Below are positions 45,601 through 56,425 of a stretch of DNA of 64,000 bases, piece after piece. Positions within the stretch are counted from its first letter, which is position 1. Each line of letters starts with the position of its first letter. This DNA is from Volvox africanus (lineage: Eukaryota > Chlorophyta > Chlorophyceae > Chlamydomonadales > Volvocaceae), in NCBI GenBank assembly GCA_030268105.1, contig BSDZ01000094.1, positions 4,126,501-4,190,500 on the forward strand, written 5' to 3'. A model generated the notes under the pieces. The model did not search any database and was not told the origin of the DNA. It was given only the letters and a program-made list of their open reading frames with translations. The position numbers and the translations under genes were made by a program.

Positions 45601-47504
45601 AGGCCCATGAACAGGAGTTGATGAACGCGCAGCCCGGGTACCGGTCGGGTGGTCGTTAGCCGTCTACTCATGATTTCTATCCTTGCTGCTGAGACCGAAG
45701 TCCCACCGACTGTCGCGCCCACCTCACCCTGCATGCTGCAAAATCCCGCTGCAGGTGACATCGTGAAGCAGCAGAATGCCGTGGCGAAATACCAAAAGGA
45801 GGCAAAGAAAAAGCAGCGGGGGGATAAGGCCCTGGGGGAGGCTTGTGTGCAGTACGCGCTGAGCGTGTGAGTTAGGCCTGCCGTTGTAATCTTGCCTGTA
45901 TGCTGTGTGCTGTGTGCTGTGTGCGATGTGAGACCGTTTTCTCTCTCGTGTACACGGAGCTAGGGTCCAGGGCTTATGATTCTGTAGCGCTGAATTGCTG
46001 GTCCTGTAGCTGCATGAGTCTGTAGCTGGTTGCATTCAGCCCTCAAGACTGATCTGACTTCAGGCTCTAATTATCAACCTCCCGCAGGTTCCTGCGGGAC
46101 TTTGCGAGGCTGTTGATTACCTTCGGCCAACCCGCGGGCTCCATCTTCTCCGTGCTGGCCGATTTCACGGGCCTGGGCTACGGCGGGTGGGTACCAATCG
46201 AATTGAGACATGCAGTCACTGACCAGCATTTCGCTATGTTCCTTCCTTGCCGGGCGCCCGGTACGTGTCATGCTGCCAGCGGCCAGGGGCCCACTGTGCG
46301 CTCGCATCATGTAGCGTCGAACAGAGCTCCGTTGTAACCTCGCTGTTCGGTGCTTTGTATTTATGGTTGTGTGAGGTTGTAACATTATTGAGTATTTGAG
46401 TATTTGACCTCGTCAGACCGTCCCGACCGCTGCTATTTCCTGCTTCCCCTGCCTATTTCCCTCTGCCCCGTCTTCCGTCGCCCGACGTTGACCCCATGTG
46501 CGTGTGCGTGTGCACGTCCAGCCTGTCGCCTCAAGGAGATGCATATTTGAATGCGTATTGCTGCAATATGGTGCGGAGCTCGGGCATAAGTTTCGCGGTC
46601 GGCGATAATGGCATCGTGACCGCGGGACCCATCAGCATTGATCTCGGTGCACTCTTGGGCGTCCCTGCCGGTGCCGCGGGGATGGCCGCGGCTCCCATCA
46701 CAGCCGCGCTGGGCGCACTGACCAGCGGCGCCTTCCCCGGTGCCGTCCCGGGCGCCGGTCCGGACACTGTCGTACTAGGTGCCGTGCCGAGCGGCGTCGC
46801 CTTTCCAGGCGCCACCCTGCTTCCGGGAGCTGTCAGCCCAGGCGGTGTGCCTGGTACTGCAATTCTAGGCACTTCCACTTTCCCTGGAGCTGTACCGGGC
46901 CTGGCGGGCGCTGGTACCTGCACCATCCTCGACTGGCTGGCGTTCGCGCTGCAGGGCGATCAAAAGCTCATGAAGCGATTTACCGACCTGCTTACCGCAG
47001 CACTGGTAAGGAAGGAGGCTGTTAGGCGGAGAGCGGTGGTTAGCCCGTTGGATGGCAAGTGTAACGACATCGTCTTGCTCTCTTGATTTAGACACGGAGA
47101 CACGGAGAGGGCCACAGGAGCTGGAGCGTGCATTGTCCGTATCCTTGATGCAAAGTGGGAGACGGGGCAGAGATTTGTGGCCTTCCAAGGCTGAGTATCG
47201 TTCGATCTGGAGAGGTGTGCTTGGGCGTATCCTTGTGTAGATCCCCAGCAAGTGACATGTTGCTTGCGCGCAGAATGCCATGTGCTCACCCAGATGTGAA
47301 CCGTATTCAATTATCACCATCTCATCATCCATATTGCAGAAGCTGGAGGTGCGGCTGTTCACAGATGCACTGAACGGTGCCGCACGCGCCGGTACAGCTG
47401 CCTCCCGTATTCTGGAGCGTGCGGCGCGGACTGGAACCGCCACTGCGGCGGCCGGGGGGGATCTCACTTTGGGTGCTGTTTTGGATGCGGTCACTCGTCC
47501 CTAA
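42612..47504 (+). CDS. Secreted Gly/Ala/Pro/Val-rich protein of unknown function
   Basis: Nine exons join in phase: 42612-42698 (ATG plus signal peptide, SVAILLLVVWCKPAYT), 43133-43313, 43683-43792, 44145-44346, about 44884-44979, about 45756-45866, about 46089-46187, about 46520-47006 and about 47339-47504 (stop). They encode roughly 510 residues. After the signal peptide come GETIANVLSTMGVNNRVIES, an Asn/Gly/Lys-rich stretch, a basic coiled segment (KQQNAVAKYQKEAKKKQRG), a helical piece and, in exon 8, a degenerate run of ALP-GA, VPGA and FPGA units resembling an elastin-like or glycine-rich wall protein. The C-terminus is Ala-rich and helical. I do not recognise the family. An extracellular-matrix or cell-wall role is a guess from the signal peptide and composition. 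Confidence 0.8.
45545..45612. repeat. 12/24-bp minisatellite
   Basis: About five tandem copies of ATAGGCCCATGR, alternating ATGG/ATGA, lie within an intron of the secreted-protein gene. A single related unit (GCCCATGAATAGGCC) occurs near 45094, suggesting local expansion. Confidence 0.85.
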
Positions 47505-49863
47505 CGGAGCTGTAGTGTGCATGCCACTGCGCTGCGCTACCATTTTGAATCTAGCTGCTTTAGTGGGTGGAAAAGTGCAGCAGCCGCAGGAGGTATGGAA
47601 CCAGAGCAGTGGGCCTTACGAATTCCGGACGGTTTCAGCTCGTTTGGCGGTGAAGTAACTCTTCCCTTTCGGTTCGGTGATTTAGCCTGGGCCAAGAAAT
47701 TGGGCATGGTGAGACTTCCAGTATGCTCGCGGCAAAAATCTGTGTGTTTCCACGGTTGTTGGACTTGGTACGTATCAACCGCTGGAAAAGGCTGTAACGA
47801 TGCGTATGACAATATAGAGGTTCATGGCGCTCAGTCTGGTGTGCTGGAATCCCAACAAGCCAAGGCACTGAGGGTGCGCATATGGGCGGATATGTGCAAT
47901 TGACCCTGTGTATCCTTCAGCCGCTGACTGACTCCCGTGCGGTGGCCGAGGCTGCCCTGCTCAAATAGGGTCTCTTAAACGGTAAGAGAGTAGGGAAGGA
48001 TAACAACACGATGCACAAGGGCACACAAAAAGACGCCCTAGACATTGGCAAAATTGTCGAGTTCCATAAATGTCCCCGTCTGCCCGTGAACGATCGAGAG
48101 CGAGTCAAATCCTGTCATACATGAGTAGGTAAACCAACAGGCAACTTTCACTAATTGACAGACGAGTAGATGTAGTATCCTGGGGTATCTACGGGCAGTG
48201 TCAAAGGACCCTTGACCTCAGATGGTCATCCTTCCGATCGGGCCTTTGTTGGCCGACACAACAGAGATACAACAGTAGACGAGACGGAAGAGAATTGAAA
48301 TCGCCCGCGCGGTATTACTCCTTTCATATTTCTCATTCTGTTATACACAAGAGTACATTCTCACCCCTGGATGAACATGTACCGATCATTTTCAACAGAG
48401 AGGGTTTAGGGTTTAGGGTTTTAGGGTTAGGGTTAGGGTGAGTAACATGCATGAATATTGTGTTCTGTTGTATCTACGTTGACGAGTGTACGACAATGAG
48501 CTGCCCCTTTCTCGACAGGAGGGTGTTGCCGATCTGGCCACTCCACTGGAGTCCCATGGGTCTCTTTCTTACGTACTTCACCTCCAGAGATGGCTGCTGC
48601 CACTTCCCGGGATTCCTTAGAGGGCCCTCTGTCACGACATAAGACTGCACTACATGTGCCTGAGGAACGGTACGATGTTGTGGCGCCTCCTTAGTCGTTC
48701 AAAGACTGCTAATACTTTTAAACCATCTCCTCATATTCTCTACCTTACTCTTCCGAAGGCTGATGCCAATTTCATCACTACCCCATAATCGATTTCATCA
48801 TCAGCGCAAGGCAGGATGAACAAACTAAGCTGTGTGTTTCCCCTTCGCTGTGGTTCGGCCCGGTCAGGGGCCACGGTGCTTGTCCTTTCAGCGCAAGTCG
48901 CCCACAGTGTAACACCCTTCCATACATACTGTACATGACTTGCGTTACACAATATTTTTTCGCCCCAAGACGGTTGATTTCTTCATAATAATGTTCAATT
49001 TGTCACTTTTCAGCAATAACTCACTCAGAGACTTGACAGAAAAACCTACTATGCATACATAATAGTGTTCATAGAGATGTGTTTTCCTTCTGGTCTCTAT
49101 GCGCCGGGCATAGTCTCCGCTTGTCGCGAGCAATCCTTGACTGTATCCCTGAAGAGGTGGTCGGCGCTATTGTTGAAGCTCGGAGCCACGAATGTCGAAT
49201 TGAATGAATGATTAAGCTTCACTAAATCAAAATCTAAATTAAATGGGAAATGCTTGGAGTATTGGTTCCCGCCGGACTGTAAAACGTGCCGCGTAGAAGA
49301 GTCTACATTTGTGGACCTTCGTTTCCCATGTATAGACGATAAACGTAACGTATCATGTATACAAACATAAGCTGATGATTTATTTGTGCTGCGCTGTATC
49401 CCTGTATATATCTATCCGTCTAGTGAACAGATAGACCAGCGGCAGGTTGCTTGGTCATCTTTACATACTCCTCTTTGCATTTTTAGTAGATTATGTTGAA
49501 GTTTGCATGCTTACGATACATTTGCCTGGTATTAGAATTCTGCCTGTATCTGTCTCTCAAATGCTTTTGTCGGTTGGTATTCCATTTCCTTCTAGGGATC
49601 AAATTATAATTACAAATTTCCAGTATATTACTTGATATTTGTGCTATCTAAATTGTACAGCTGCATATTTGTCTGTCGGCCGTTGCAGCTAGAGTTATAT
49701 TCATCCGTTATCTTCAGTTACCTCATGTGCAGTTCGCGCAAGTTGCGTGTTTTTCATCCTCTGCTTGGCGGCATGATCCTATTATTATTATGAGTATTAT
49801 TATTATCCTCCTCGCCCCGCTAATCACTTCTTACGGCACTCGGGCGTTCGGTTGGCTCCTACG
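47505..49863. other. Intergenic region with interstitial telomeric tract
   Basis: No convincing genes. An open stretch at about 47595-47710 has some protein-like character but no splice partners. The tract at 48401-48440 is described separately. The remainder is AT-rich, with ATT-type simple sequence near 49783-49808. Confidence 0.45.
48401..48440 (+). repeat. Interstitial telomere-like repeat, mixed variants
   Basis: Two TTTAGGG units, one TTTTAGGG and two or three TTAGGG units occur in tandem. TTTAGGG is the plant and many-green-algal telomere repeat, TTTTAGGG that of Chlamydomonas, and TTAGGG occurs in some other algae. Confidence 0.9.
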
Positions 49864-50058
49864 GAACATGCGCAGACTTCTCATCTGCGGGAAGGCTAGT
49901 CCTTGTCCGAGGAGTACGGTAATGCCGCCGCCGCTGCCGAAGTATTTAATTTTCGTGTAAGCTCTGAATGGCATACGCCGTTAGAGCATCATTAATCTAC
50001 AACTTCTAGTCATTTATCGTTCTATTGTTTATTGTTCTAGAATGGACGGTAATGGTAA
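49864..50058 (+). repeat. Partial diverged copy of the 1.16-kb direct repeat
   Basis: Shares AACATGCGCAGACTTC and then TCGTGTAAGCTCTGAATGGC through TTGTTCTAGAATGG with about 54003-54141 and 58775-58913. A roughly 55-bp segment is extra here between the two matching blocks. Confidence 0.8.
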
Positions 50059-52093
50059 CATCTCAACCACACTGAAAGCTCCAGCTGCCCGAGTTAATCA
50101 TCAACATATACAGCAGCGACGGCGCAAAATCTCAACCTGGTGCAGACAGTCAAGATCAACAAAGAAAATCAATTTCGTAATTGTATGCGCCGCCCCGTAA
50201 TTGTATAAGCCGTACGCATTTGCAAAGTTCACCGAGCGGCTGCGGAAGCGGGCTCTAAGGTCGCGCACCACCACCTCGGTGTCCGAAATAGATACTAGAA
50301 AAACTGATATACTCTAGCTTGGAATCTCAGCCCCGATGTCCTCAACAGGACCGTCCGCATGTACGATGGTCCTCGGTCACATGGTCTTCAAGGACGTCTG
50401 TAAGGAAGTAAAGGTGCGGAAAGGTATCAACCCACTGAGCGAGTATGGAGCGCAGACCAACCCCAGCCTTGGCAGGAGCGATTATGACGGCGTAATCTAC
50501 ACTTCGCGACAAGCCGGCCTCAAGCAGCTGCAATGAATGAAACTCCGGCACCGACAGAGTATACCGCCTGCTGGAGGTTCGGCTCATTGCGTACCTGGTC
50601 GACAAATACATCACGCAAACTCCAAGAGGTGCCTTATCTGCACAAATGTCCTACGGCCCGGTTAAGTTTGCACCAGCTAGCATCTCAAAGCAAACGCCAA
50701 AACAAGGCAAGCGAAACAAATCCCCTGGCGCCACTAGACTACTTGACCCATATTGCCGCTCGATGAAACCAAAGCGCGCATTGGCAGAATAGTTTGCACG
50801 AATCAACACGACCGAAACTGGAGAGGGCGCTCCACCACCACACAGCGTGACCCCGCCATTAAAAAAAGTAAGACACGAAGATGACTTTTTTTCAAAGTTT
50901 ATATCAGCGCACGCACATGCAGACCCAAAACTTGATCTCAAAGACCAACAGAAGCGCAAGTGGCGTTGCCGCAGCCTACACACATGCAACCATAGGAACT
51001 CGACTTTAACACGCGACAAACGGCGTGAAGGCAGCCACGCCTGGAAAAATAGAATTCATGAAAAACACTCCGGACGGAGGAGCAGTTTGAATGCACAATG
51101 CCGGCACCCATCCGCTATTGCGGCCCTATCCGGCATGGTGTCTCACAGACTAACGGTGCAACCAGGAAATAGCACACGCGACTATCGAGACCACTTTTGC
51201 CACAAGAAGTCCGCGCCCGAGTGCTGTCCGGCATTATTGGCTGGTATCACGCTGTCGCTCTGAAGGCTTGTGCCCCTGGAACACGAACACATAAATGCGC
51301 ACGCACAATCTTTCCTTTTGCTCTGGATTTTTTAATCATTTTATGAGGGAATGAACTCTCGTCTGCATCCGGGCGCCCGGATCTCATGTACGAAGACATA
51401 ACTACACGCACACCACACGTACGAATATGCACGCGTGGACATGTGTTTTTTATACACGCACGCCAAGTACAAAACTCATGCAGTATACATAGTGCCTTCA
51501 CCTGACCCTACCATTTTTTTATTTTAAAAATAAATAGCCTATTGATGTGACCATCATACGGTCATAAGTCCTGACACTCACAACCCTCATCGTACCGAAA
51601 CACGAACCAACGGATGCAAAACGCATGCTCCCATTTCGCAAACAAACTAGCCACGCACACCGAGCAGCCTGATTTCGTTTTGTTCTTCTTTAAAAAAATG
51701 AATGGAAGATCCCTTTGAACTATAATTGCATAATCAGCGCAGGGATGTACAAGAAAAAATCGCCGTCTGATACGTTGATAACATCGCAGCGAACGGCATT
51801 CAACGGCGTGAGCCCAAAGCATCCCTTCAGATTGCCACACGACCCAATCTAACGCACGCTGAATACCTGCAAAACGCCAATAAAGCAACACGCAATTTAA
51901 CACTTAACGCAAACGCAAAAAAATAACAAACCTACATCGAATGCTTTCTTCTCTTTTCCATCACTAAGCCCACGGCATGTTAATTTTATACCAACCTCAG
52001 CCGCGCTACAACTATTGCTTAATGCCGCTCGCCGGCTTTGGTATCGCCGCACTTGGCATCACTGCCGCTGCCCTCGTTGCTTTCCTGTTTCAC
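50059..52093. other. Intergenic region downstream of gene A
   Basis: About 2 kb with no recognised genes. Several short open frames exist on both strands without motif or splice support. The AT-rich part (51,300-51,960) would contain the 3' UTR of gene A. Confidence 0.4.
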
Positions 52094-52993
52094 TCACTGC
52101 TTTGCAGCCATCAGCTCCTGAGCCACTACGGCTACCTCCTGACCGCTCTCCAGCAGACCCGCACCGGAACTGGCAAGGTCCAAGACCTGCAGGAATTGAA
52201 GAACGACCGCTTCCAGGTCCAGGTTCTGGGGGTCAACGTGCGAGAGTCTATCCACCGCCGCACTGAGACTAAGCCCCTCAGACGCAAGGGCGGTGGCGGC
52301 ACTTGCGACTCGGAGCAGCGGCGATGAAGGGATCACTGCCGGGGAGAGCAGGCCGCTGGCGATGCACATCAACTCCACAACGTTGCCCAAGAGGACCTGC
52401 GGCGAATCACAATGCGCTACTGCCGCCGCCAGCGCCCACATCTTCGTGATATGGGTGGCTGCGGAAGTCGCCAGCACGGCAATGCGCAGGGCACGTCGAA
52501 CGAGCAGTCGTAGTGAAGGCGGTGCAGCTTGCCCCACCGCAGCGTCGGCAAGGACGGCGGTCGCCTGCTTCAGCAGCTTCATCTGAGGCGCAGAATAGGC
52601 TTGGGAACCATTAGAAGAAGACGTGTGTTGTGGGTTTGAGATGATGTTGGCATTGTTGCCGTGCAATTCGAACGTTGGATGGATGCTTCTTGCGACAAAC
52701 GCAGCATATGTCAACAGTGAGCAGCTAGTTTTCGCTCCGCACCGCACCTGGAACTCGCTGAACACCGTGCCCTTCACGGCGCTCAGCGAGTTTACCACCT
52801 GCTGGAAACTGCCAGACATGCTTGGCTTACAGGCGTCGCGCTCGAGCTTCTCTAAGCAATTCAGGTTTTCGAGCGGCTTGGCGATTGTTACATTTTCGTG
52901 CGTTGGGGTTTTGTGATCCGGAAGCCCTGCGGGTGTTGGCTTCTTCCTGGCTGCGACACGCCGCAGACGCGGAGCGAAGGCGGCCTTCGGCAT
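52094..52993 (-). CDS. Gene A: helical protein, paralogue of gene B
   Basis: Proposed exons on the minus strand: 52993-52748 (starts MPKAAFAPRL, ends GTVFSEFQ with a GTGCGG donor) and 52582-52094 (LLKQATAVLADAAVGQ ... AAVDRLSHVDPQNLDLEAV, then AGLLESGQEV and a stop). The spliced product is about 244 residues; the intron also reads open, so an unspliced 299-residue product is formally possible. The protein is rich in Ala and Leu and almost wholly helical, with no recognised domain. The paralogue at 55157-56425 has the same start (MPKA), the same exon 1 end (FSEFQ) and a near-identical second exon, which supports real coding. Gene A lacks most of the intron that separates exons 2 and 3 in gene B. 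Its function is unknown. Confidence 0.7.
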   Translation of the reverse strand: MPKAAFAPRLRRVAARKKPTPAGLPDHKTPTHENVTIAKPLENLNCLEKLERDACKPSMSGSFQQVVNSLSAVKGTVFSEFQVRCGAKTSCSLLTYAAFVARSIHPTFELHGNNANIISNPQHTSSSNGSQAYSAPQMKLLKQATAVLADAAVGQAAPPSLRLLVRRALRIAVLATSAATHITKMWALAAAVAHCDSPQVLLGNVVELMCIASGLLSPAVIPSSPLLRVASAATALASEGLSLSAAVDRLSHVDPQNLDLEAVVLQFLQVLDLASSGAGLLESGQEVAVVAQELMAAKQ

Positions 52994-53238
52994 GGAATAG
53001 AGATGATGTATTTTATGCTACAGTTGGGGCTCCCCTACAAAACAGCTGTTTTTCCAAGCCGATTGCCACCGTTGCGCAGCGATACTTCCCCGAAACGAGA
53101 GAAGACCACTCCTCTAGACGTGACGAAGGTTCTCCAATTGATATTATCTGATATGCGGTCGATTGCAACTTCCAGGACGCCAGATATTGAGCAAGGCACT
53201 TAACAGGAGCTCAGTGGGGATTGGTAAGCAAGCTGCAG

Positions 53239-54395
53239 TGATAATTAATAATGAAAACGTGCTTAAAAAAGAATACGTGGTTAATAACTAATTTATCTTT
53301 TCTTATTATTTGTCCCATGTCATCGATGGATGTGGCGTGCGGCTATGGATTGCGTGCTGTGGTGTGAGTACGTGGCAGTAGTTTCTTCGAATAAAACGGT
53401 TAGAAATTTTAGTTCATAAAAGGTTAATTTATATTTATAAACAAGGATAGATTCGTTAGATTAATATTGAAAAAAGTTCTCATAGCTTCTACTAAGTGCT
53501 TAAAGGCTGGAAGCTGACGGAGCTAGGGTGCAAGGTTTTTTCTTCATGGGGGTTCCAAAGCTATCGGGTTTAAGACATAAATCGTGTTCAAAAAGAATTT
53601 AAACTTCGTGTTTAAGACATCTTTAAGACAAGTTTAACATTTCGTGTGCGTGGATGTCAGGGTATATCAGGAGAACTTATGTTTTCGTGTTTTCATGATC
53701 GCAGTGAACTCAGCACGATCAGCACGAAGGGTGCAAATACATGCTTCGTGTGTGGTCTGTTAACGTCCTATTAAGCAAACTTAACACCAGCACAAGTTAG
53801 CGCCATGCATGTAAGACACCTGAACCCCCTGAAGAAAACCATGCATGTAGGGCACATTGGTAGCCAAAGCGGTCGAAAACATAAACCAACTGTGCTCAAC
53901 TCCACACTCTACATTAACTCTCTTCCACACCATCAAACTTCCTAAGCTAACATAATAACTCATAACGCCAACGAATGGCCATGAATGGCCTTGCATATGG
54001 AAAAACATGCGCAGACTTCGCTTCTGAGTATTTGTTTTCGTGTAAGCTCTGAATGGCATACGCCGTGAGAGCATCATTAATGTACACCTTTTCGTCCGTT
54101 ATCGTTCTATTGCTTATTGTTCTAGAATGGATGGTAATGGCGGCAAGGGCCCACCCATCCTTTCCCCACCAACACTTAGGTGTAGACACCTTTTCCAGGT
54201 ACTCACCGGGCCTGCTCCAGGAGATTGGTGTGATGCATCTACCGGTCCCTGATGGCAACTTAGGAAAGTCGGCTTTGCTAACATGTGTATTGCTACGGGT
54301 CAGGTTGCTATGGAGAGGACGCTGGAGGTATGACGGACTTAATAGGTGGGAGGTGCCGGACGTATGGTTATTAGAGGTGTAACGTACCGAGGACA
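53239..54395. repeat. 1,157-bp direct repeat, copy 1 (LTR-like ends)
   Basis: Matches 58011-59167 without net indels (constant offset 4,772). It begins TGATAATTA and ends GAGGACA, so it has the TG...CA form of an LTR. It differs at about ten sites by eye, clustered in the first 80 bp. It lies about 245 bp upstream of the gene A start codon. The open frames inside it are identical in both copies but show no known domain and are not called as genes. Confidence 0.92.
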
Positions 54396-55156
54396 AGAAA
54401 GAGGCATATAGCCGTAGCTATACCGGCCGTAGCAGCAATTGACAACGGGGTGCTTGAAAATAGGTACAGGGACCTAGTTTTCTCAACAATTTCGAAGTAG
54501 GTGACCTCCATCTTGATGCACGTGGCGTCAACGTGGGAATCGATCCAAAGCGATTTGTGATGCACGTGCGAAGCCATCCAAGATTTCCATGTGTCTCTAA
54601 CGACGACATCCTCTACCCAGAGGTTTGGTTAGGCTCTAAGTTTGGTTCCCGCCTATTCCCGGAAGATCGGGCTGACCTTCCAAACATATTTCGGGTGCAG
54701 CTGCTGCCGTCTCGTGTTAAGCAGCAATCCTGCCCCACACGCACACGAAGTATGTCTGCAGGAGTCTGCTGGATCAAGATCTTACATTGAACTCAAGCAT
54801 GCCAAAATAATTCGTATCTAGGGGTACCTGTGCCTTGATTGTTCACCAGCATGCATTAAATTCGCAATCAGTCATCTGGGACCGTAATTCTTCTAGTTGA
54901 AGCTAATCACCGTCTTCGAGACAACAGCATTCAGGGAGTAGGTATGGGCCAAACCTCCATACCATGCAACCCTCCATGTTTGTTTGCACTTCAACAACAA
55001 AGCCCAACCTTCACCACTTGTTATGCCTGACTGCTGACTGCTGACTTACAAATTATACGGAATATATACCCGCCGCTGACATGAACAACGTTGGAAGCCA
55101 TGGCATCGCGCAGCACGCATGGCATGCATGAGCACGTTATCTTGCCATTCCAAGCG
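54396..55156. other. Spacer between repeat copy 1 and gene B
   Basis: No gene recognised. No primer-binding site was found immediately inside the repeat, which begins AGAAAGAGGC here. Confidence 0.45.
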
Positions 55157-56425
55157 TCAGCTGAACTCCGCATCGCAGCCGCGGATGTTTTTGTCATGAT
55201 GGTCGCCCGACAAAGGGCCCCCTGTTATAGCGTGCATCGACTCCTCCGCGATATCCACCAGCTCCTGACCACCCTCCAAGAGGCCAGCCCAGGAGGAAAA
55301 CAGGTCATTGGTCTGCGGTGAGCGAATGTAACAAAAAGAACGGTACACGAAGGAAGGTGAAGTATCTAGGGGTGTCTAAGGGTAGTATCCAGGATGGGAC
55401 CGTGTATGTATGGACATCTTCCGAATGGACCTTTGCTTATGCGGATATGACAGATATACAATAGAAGGGAACACAGGTAGCTAAGAAGATCACGACCGAA
55501 TAAAAAGCCAACAATTTGGAAGGCAAAGGAGGACGTGGGAGCCGCATCTTATTACCTGCTCCACGACCGCTTCCAGGTCCAGGTTCTGGGGGTCAACGTG
55601 CGAGAGTCTATCCACCGCCGCACTGAGACTAAGCCCCTCAGACGCAAGGGCGGTGGCGGCACTTGCGACTCGGAGCAGCGGCGATGAAGGGATCACTGCC
55701 GGGGAGAGCAGGCCGCTGGCGATGCACATCAACTCCACAACGTTGTCCAAGAGGACCTGCGGCGAATCACAATGCGCTACTGCCGCCGCCAGTGCCCAGA
55801 TCTTCGTGATATGGGTGGCTGCGGAAGTCGCCAGCACGGCAATGCGCAGGGCACGCCGAACGAGCAGACGTAGTGAAGGCGGTGCAGCATGCCCCACCGC
55901 AGCGTCGGCAAGGACGGCGGTCGCCTGCTTCAGCAGCTGCACCTGAGGCTTGGGAAAGGTTTGGCGATAGTGGCGATTGTTAGTCCGATAAACAATTCAA
56001 AGCTTGAAGGGCGGTTGAAATGTAGCCGCAGCGGAAATAAAGTATAGCACTGTATAGCTAACACGAGCTAACTTGCTAACTTGCAGGCGCAAGCAGTGTT
56101 AAAAGATTATCGGCAGTGCGAAAAGGGATATGTCGCAACAGGCAAATAAAACTAACTTAAGGTTGAGAAAAGGCCGATGGATTTGGCGGACCTGAAATTC
56201 GCTGAACAGCACGCCGCTCAAGACGTCCAGCGAGTTCACCGTCCGCCGGAGCGAGCAGGAAACCCTTGGCGTGTAGGCTTCGAGCAGACACTCGCACGAA
56301 TTAGGGAGGGTTATCATTGGCTTTGGTCGCTCATTGTGAATGTGCAGCCCTGGAGGCCGTGCGACCTTCGGTGTCCTCGACGAGTTATGTCGCAGCGGTC
56401 GATAAGCGTAGCTTGCCTTTGGCAT
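55157..56425 (-). CDS. Gene B: helical protein, paralogue of gene A
   Basis: Three exons on the minus strand: 56425-56192 (MPKASYAYRP to VLFSEFQ, GTCCGC donor), 55942-55556 (VQLLKQATAVLADAAVGHAA to DLEAVVEQ, GTAATA donor) and 55312-55157 (TNDLFSSWAGLLEGGQELVD to a stop). All junctions are phase 0, giving about 258 residues. Exons 1 and 3 are only moderately similar to gene A, whereas exon 2 is about 98 percent identical in DNA. The protein is Ala/Leu-rich and helical, without a recognised domain, signal peptide or membrane segment. It sits between the two copies of the 1.16-kb repeat, in the same orientation as gene A. Function unknown. Confidence 0.68.

Noticed and set aside
46531..46926. 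131-residue minus-strand Pro/Ala-rich open frame
   Set aside because: Antisense shadow of the repeat-rich exon 8 of the secreted-protein gene.
47595..47710. Possible extra exon after the secreted-protein gene (IPDGFSSFGGEV...)
   Set aside because: The secreted protein already ends at a stop in its last phase-matched exon, and no second exon could be linked.
53781..54396. Open frames of 98, 109 and 149 residues within the 1.16-kb repeats, perfectly repeated in copy 2
   Set aside because: Their repetition follows from the DNA duplication itself; they overlap each other on both strands and have no recognisable motif.
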